Assembly (NCBI GenBank): GCA_036398215.1
Contig: DASWHK010000085.1
Location: forward strand, 1-10,201
Direction of reading: 5' to 3'
DNA from: DASWHK01 sp036398215
Lineage (GTDB): Bacteria > Acidobacteriota > UBA890
DNA: 10,201 bases
A model generated the notes under the pieces. It saw nothing but the letters and a program-made list of their open reading frames with translations, was not told the DNA's origin and made no database searches. Positions within the stretch are counted from its first letter, which is position 1. Each line of letters starts with the position of its first letter. A program made the translations under genes and the position numbers. Of this stretch, positions 8,815 to 10,201 are shown in pieces.

Positions 8815-9870
8815 ATGAAGAGAGTTCGGTGGTACCTGGTCGTTGCTCCGCTCCTCGTCGTGCTGCTGGCGGCCGGTGCCGTGGCGCAGCAGCGCGAGGC
8901 GCCGGAGCAGGTGGTCACGCGGGCGGAGCTACGCTCGACGATCGCCACGCAGGAGCAGTACCACTCGGCGCTGACGCTGCTTCGCAACGTCATCGGCACG
9001 GGTGTCTCCGCCGACGCCGGCGGGCGCGGGGTCATCAAGATCTACGCCAGCTCGTCGGCCGTGCGCGGCGTGCCGACGCAGCTCGACGGCGTGCCGGTCA
9101 TCGTCGAGGTCACCGGCCCCTTCGTCGCGTTCCAGGGCCAGGGCAACGGCAACGGCAACGGTAACGGCAAAGGCGGTGGCGGTGGCCCCGCGTTCGATCG
9201 CACGGGGCGGTACCGGCCGGCGCCGATCGGCGTCTCCACCGGTCATCCCGACATCACGGCGGGGACGATCGGCGCTCGGGTCACCGATGGCTTCAACGTT
9301 TACGCGCTGAGCAACAACCACGTGTACGCCAACCTGAACGCGGCCGACGTCGGCGACAACGTCCTGCAGCCCGGGACGTTCGACGGCGGCGTGGACACCG
9401 GCGACGCGTTCGCCACCCTGTGGGACTTCGGCGTCCTCGGCTTCGAGATCTTCGACGTCAACGTGGTCGACGCGGCGATCGCGCTCAGCTCGCCGTCCGA
9501 GCTGAGCAACGCAACGCCGCCCGACGGCTACGGCGTCCCGCGCGTCGAGACGATTCCCGCGGCGGTCGGCCTGCGGGTGATGAAGTACGGCCGCACGACC
9601 GGCCTCACCAAGGCGCGCATCAGCGACATCAACGTCTTCACGATCGTGCAGTACGGGCCCGATTTCTTCCTCTGGTTCGATCAGCAGATCCTGATCGGCG
9701 GCGTGAACTTCAGCGCCGGCGGAGATTCCGGCTCGCTGGTCGTCGGGGCCCAGGGCGCCAACGCTCGCAAGCCGGTCGGCCTGCTGTTCGCCGGCGGTTT
9801 CAACTCGACGCTCGCCAATCCGATCGACGCAGTGCTCGCCGAGCTGGGGGTGCGGATCGACGGCGAGTAG
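8815..9870 (+). CDS. Exported trypsin-fold serine protease (Nal1-like) with N-terminal accessory domain
   Basis: This 351-residue protein begins with a Sec signal peptide (MKRVR, hydrophobic 6-22, probable cleavage AVA/Q after residue 24). An N-terminal domain at about 50-106 shows VIGTGV, VIKIY and VPTQLDGVPVIVEVTG. A flexible Asn-Gly then poly-Gly linker spans 109-124. The protease domain (about 130-350) shows His169 in ALSNNHVYA, Asp219 in VVDAAIA and Ser305 in AGGDSGSLVV, a complete trypsin-type triad. VMKYGRTTGLTKARI at 255-269 and the GGDSGS motif resemble bacterial relatives of Nal1-like proteases; that label is from memory of motifs. The start has an excellent Shine-Dalgarno sequence (8801-8808). 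A small gene for a relative of the N-terminal domain follows. It probably acts outside the cytoplasmic membrane; targets are unknown. Confidence 0.9.
   Translation: MKRVRWYLVVAPLLVVLLAAGAVAQQREAPEQVVTRAELRSTIATQEQYHSALTLLRNVIGTGVSADAGGRGVIKIYASSSAVRGVPTQLDGVPVIVEVTGPFVAFQGQGNGNGNGNGKGGGGGPAFDRTGRYRPAPIGVSTGHPDITAGTIGARVTDGFNVYALSNNHVYANLNAADVGDNVLQPGTFDGGVDTGDAFATLWDFGVLGFEIFDVNVVDAAIALSSPSELSNATPPDGYGVPRVETIPAAVGLRVMKYGRTTGLTKARISDINVFTIVQYGPDFFLWFDQQILIGGVNFSAGGDSGSLVVGAQGANARKPVGLLFAGGFNSTLANPIDAVLAELGVRIDGE
9142..9186 (+). repeat. Tandem hexamer (GGCAAC) and GGY repeat coding for the protease linker
   Basis: Three exact GGCAAC units (9142-9159) are followed by the variants GGTAAC and GGCAAA and then five glycine codons alternating GGC and GGT (9172-9186). 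In frame they encode four Gly-Asn units, Gly-Lys and five Gly. All units are multiples of three, so copy-number change would lengthen the linker without a frameshift. Confidence 0.85.
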
Positions 9871-9882
9871 GAGGCGACGCCC

Positions 9883-9900
9883 CTGCGGCTTGAGCCGCGG
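9883..9900 (+). other. GC-rich hairpin between protease and companion gene
   Basis: GCGGC (9885-9889) and GCCGC (9894-9898) pair around a TTGA loop; two more outer pairs are possible, one a G-U. It lies 14 bases after the protease stop, with no T-run. It could partly limit read-through or protect the mRNA end. The remainder of the 122-base gap shows no other clear element. Confidence 0.35.
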
Positions 9901-9992
9901 CCCGTAACAGCCGAAGGCCGTAGGCTCGTGATCTCGGCAGGCAAGGCAGCCGGTCGGAGAGAGCGCGCGCTCGAAGCGCCGTGGAGGGGACG

Positions 9993-10201
9993 ATGCAGGC
10001 ACCGATCGAAGAGGCCCGCCGGGAGCTCGTGATCGAGCTGCGCGGAGCTCCCGGCGTGACCATGATCGGCATCGGCGAGTGCGACAGCCTGCCCTGCCTC
10101 CGCGTCTACGTGGTGGAGCTCACCGCCGAGCTGCGCGCCCTAATCCCCGACGAGCATCGCGGCTGGAAAGTCGACGTCCGCGAGTCCGGCCAGATCGAGG
10201 C
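9993..10201 (+). CDS. Small protein resembling the protease's N-terminal domain, 3' end outside window
   Basis: The ATG at 9993 has GGAGG five bases upstream and the frame is open for 69 codons to the window edge. The product has no signal peptide. Its segments align with residues 56-105 of the preceding protease: MIGIG with VIGTG; LRVYV with IKIYA; and a pattern P-x(4)-G-x(2)-V-x-V-x(3)-G-x(3)-A, with IPDEHRGWKVDVRESGQIEA against VPTQLDGVPVIVEVTGPFVA. The two are therefore probably the same small alpha/beta domain. The gene may end shortly after the edge, or the protein may continue into a further domain such as a second protease. Same strand and short distance suggest co-expression with the protease. 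Confidence 0.75.
   Translation, partial: MQAPIEEARRELVIELRGAPGVTMIGIGECDSLPCLRVYVVELTAELRALIPDEHRGWKVDVRESGQIE

Noticed and set aside
8929..10002. 357-codon minus-strand frame
   Set aside because: Antisense shadow of the serine protease; it has no ribosome binding site or domain, while the plus strand carries the full catalytic triad.

Overview
The window is GC-rich, densely coding bacterial DNA. Two full-size permeases of the acidobacterial duplicated orphan permease (ADOP, MacB/FtsX-like) type, each directly preceded by a PadR-family regulator, point to an uncultured or soil Acidobacteriota. This placement is inferred from gene content and composition; there is no rRNA or other marker gene here.

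Left part, minus strand (1-6167): two padR-ADOP modules lie head to tail. The upstream module (padR2, 5754-6068; ADOP2, 3078-5750) is complete. The second (padR1, 2513-2875; ADOP1, 1-2516) runs off the left edge of the window, so the C-terminus of ADOP1 is missing. In both modules regulator and permease are translationally linked, by a 4-base ATGA overlap and a 3-base gap respectively. A promoter-like element with palindromic or repeated sequence lies before each padR, as expected for autorepressed PadR units. No ABC ATPase or membrane fusion protein is present, which fits the 'orphan' label. A perfect 16-bp palindrome (3025-3040) lies between the modules.

Middle part (6233-8643): a secreted lipoprotein amidohydrolase (minus strand, 6603-8078) sits between two toxin-antitoxin-like loci. 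On its 3' side is a ribbon-helix-helix antitoxin whose PIN-domain (VapC-like) toxin has been deleted down to about the last 30 residues. On its 5' side is a plus-strand DUF4160/DUF2442 pair. The DUF4160 start codon lies inside the amidohydrolase reading frame, so the two 5' ends overlap head to head by 41 bp, and the positively charged start of the lipoprotein signal is encoded opposite the conserved N-terminus of DUF4160.

Right part, plus strand (8747-10201): a well-formed promoter and Shine-Dalgarno sequence precede an exported trypsin-fold serine protease with a visible His-Asp-Ser triad and an Asn-Gly/poly-Gly linker. A small gene, cut by the window edge, follows. Its product appears to be a free-standing relative of the protease's N-terminal domain. 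This protease/companion pair is the most system-like unexplained arrangement in the window.

No tRNA, rRNA, CRISPR array, insertion sequence or prophage gene was seen.
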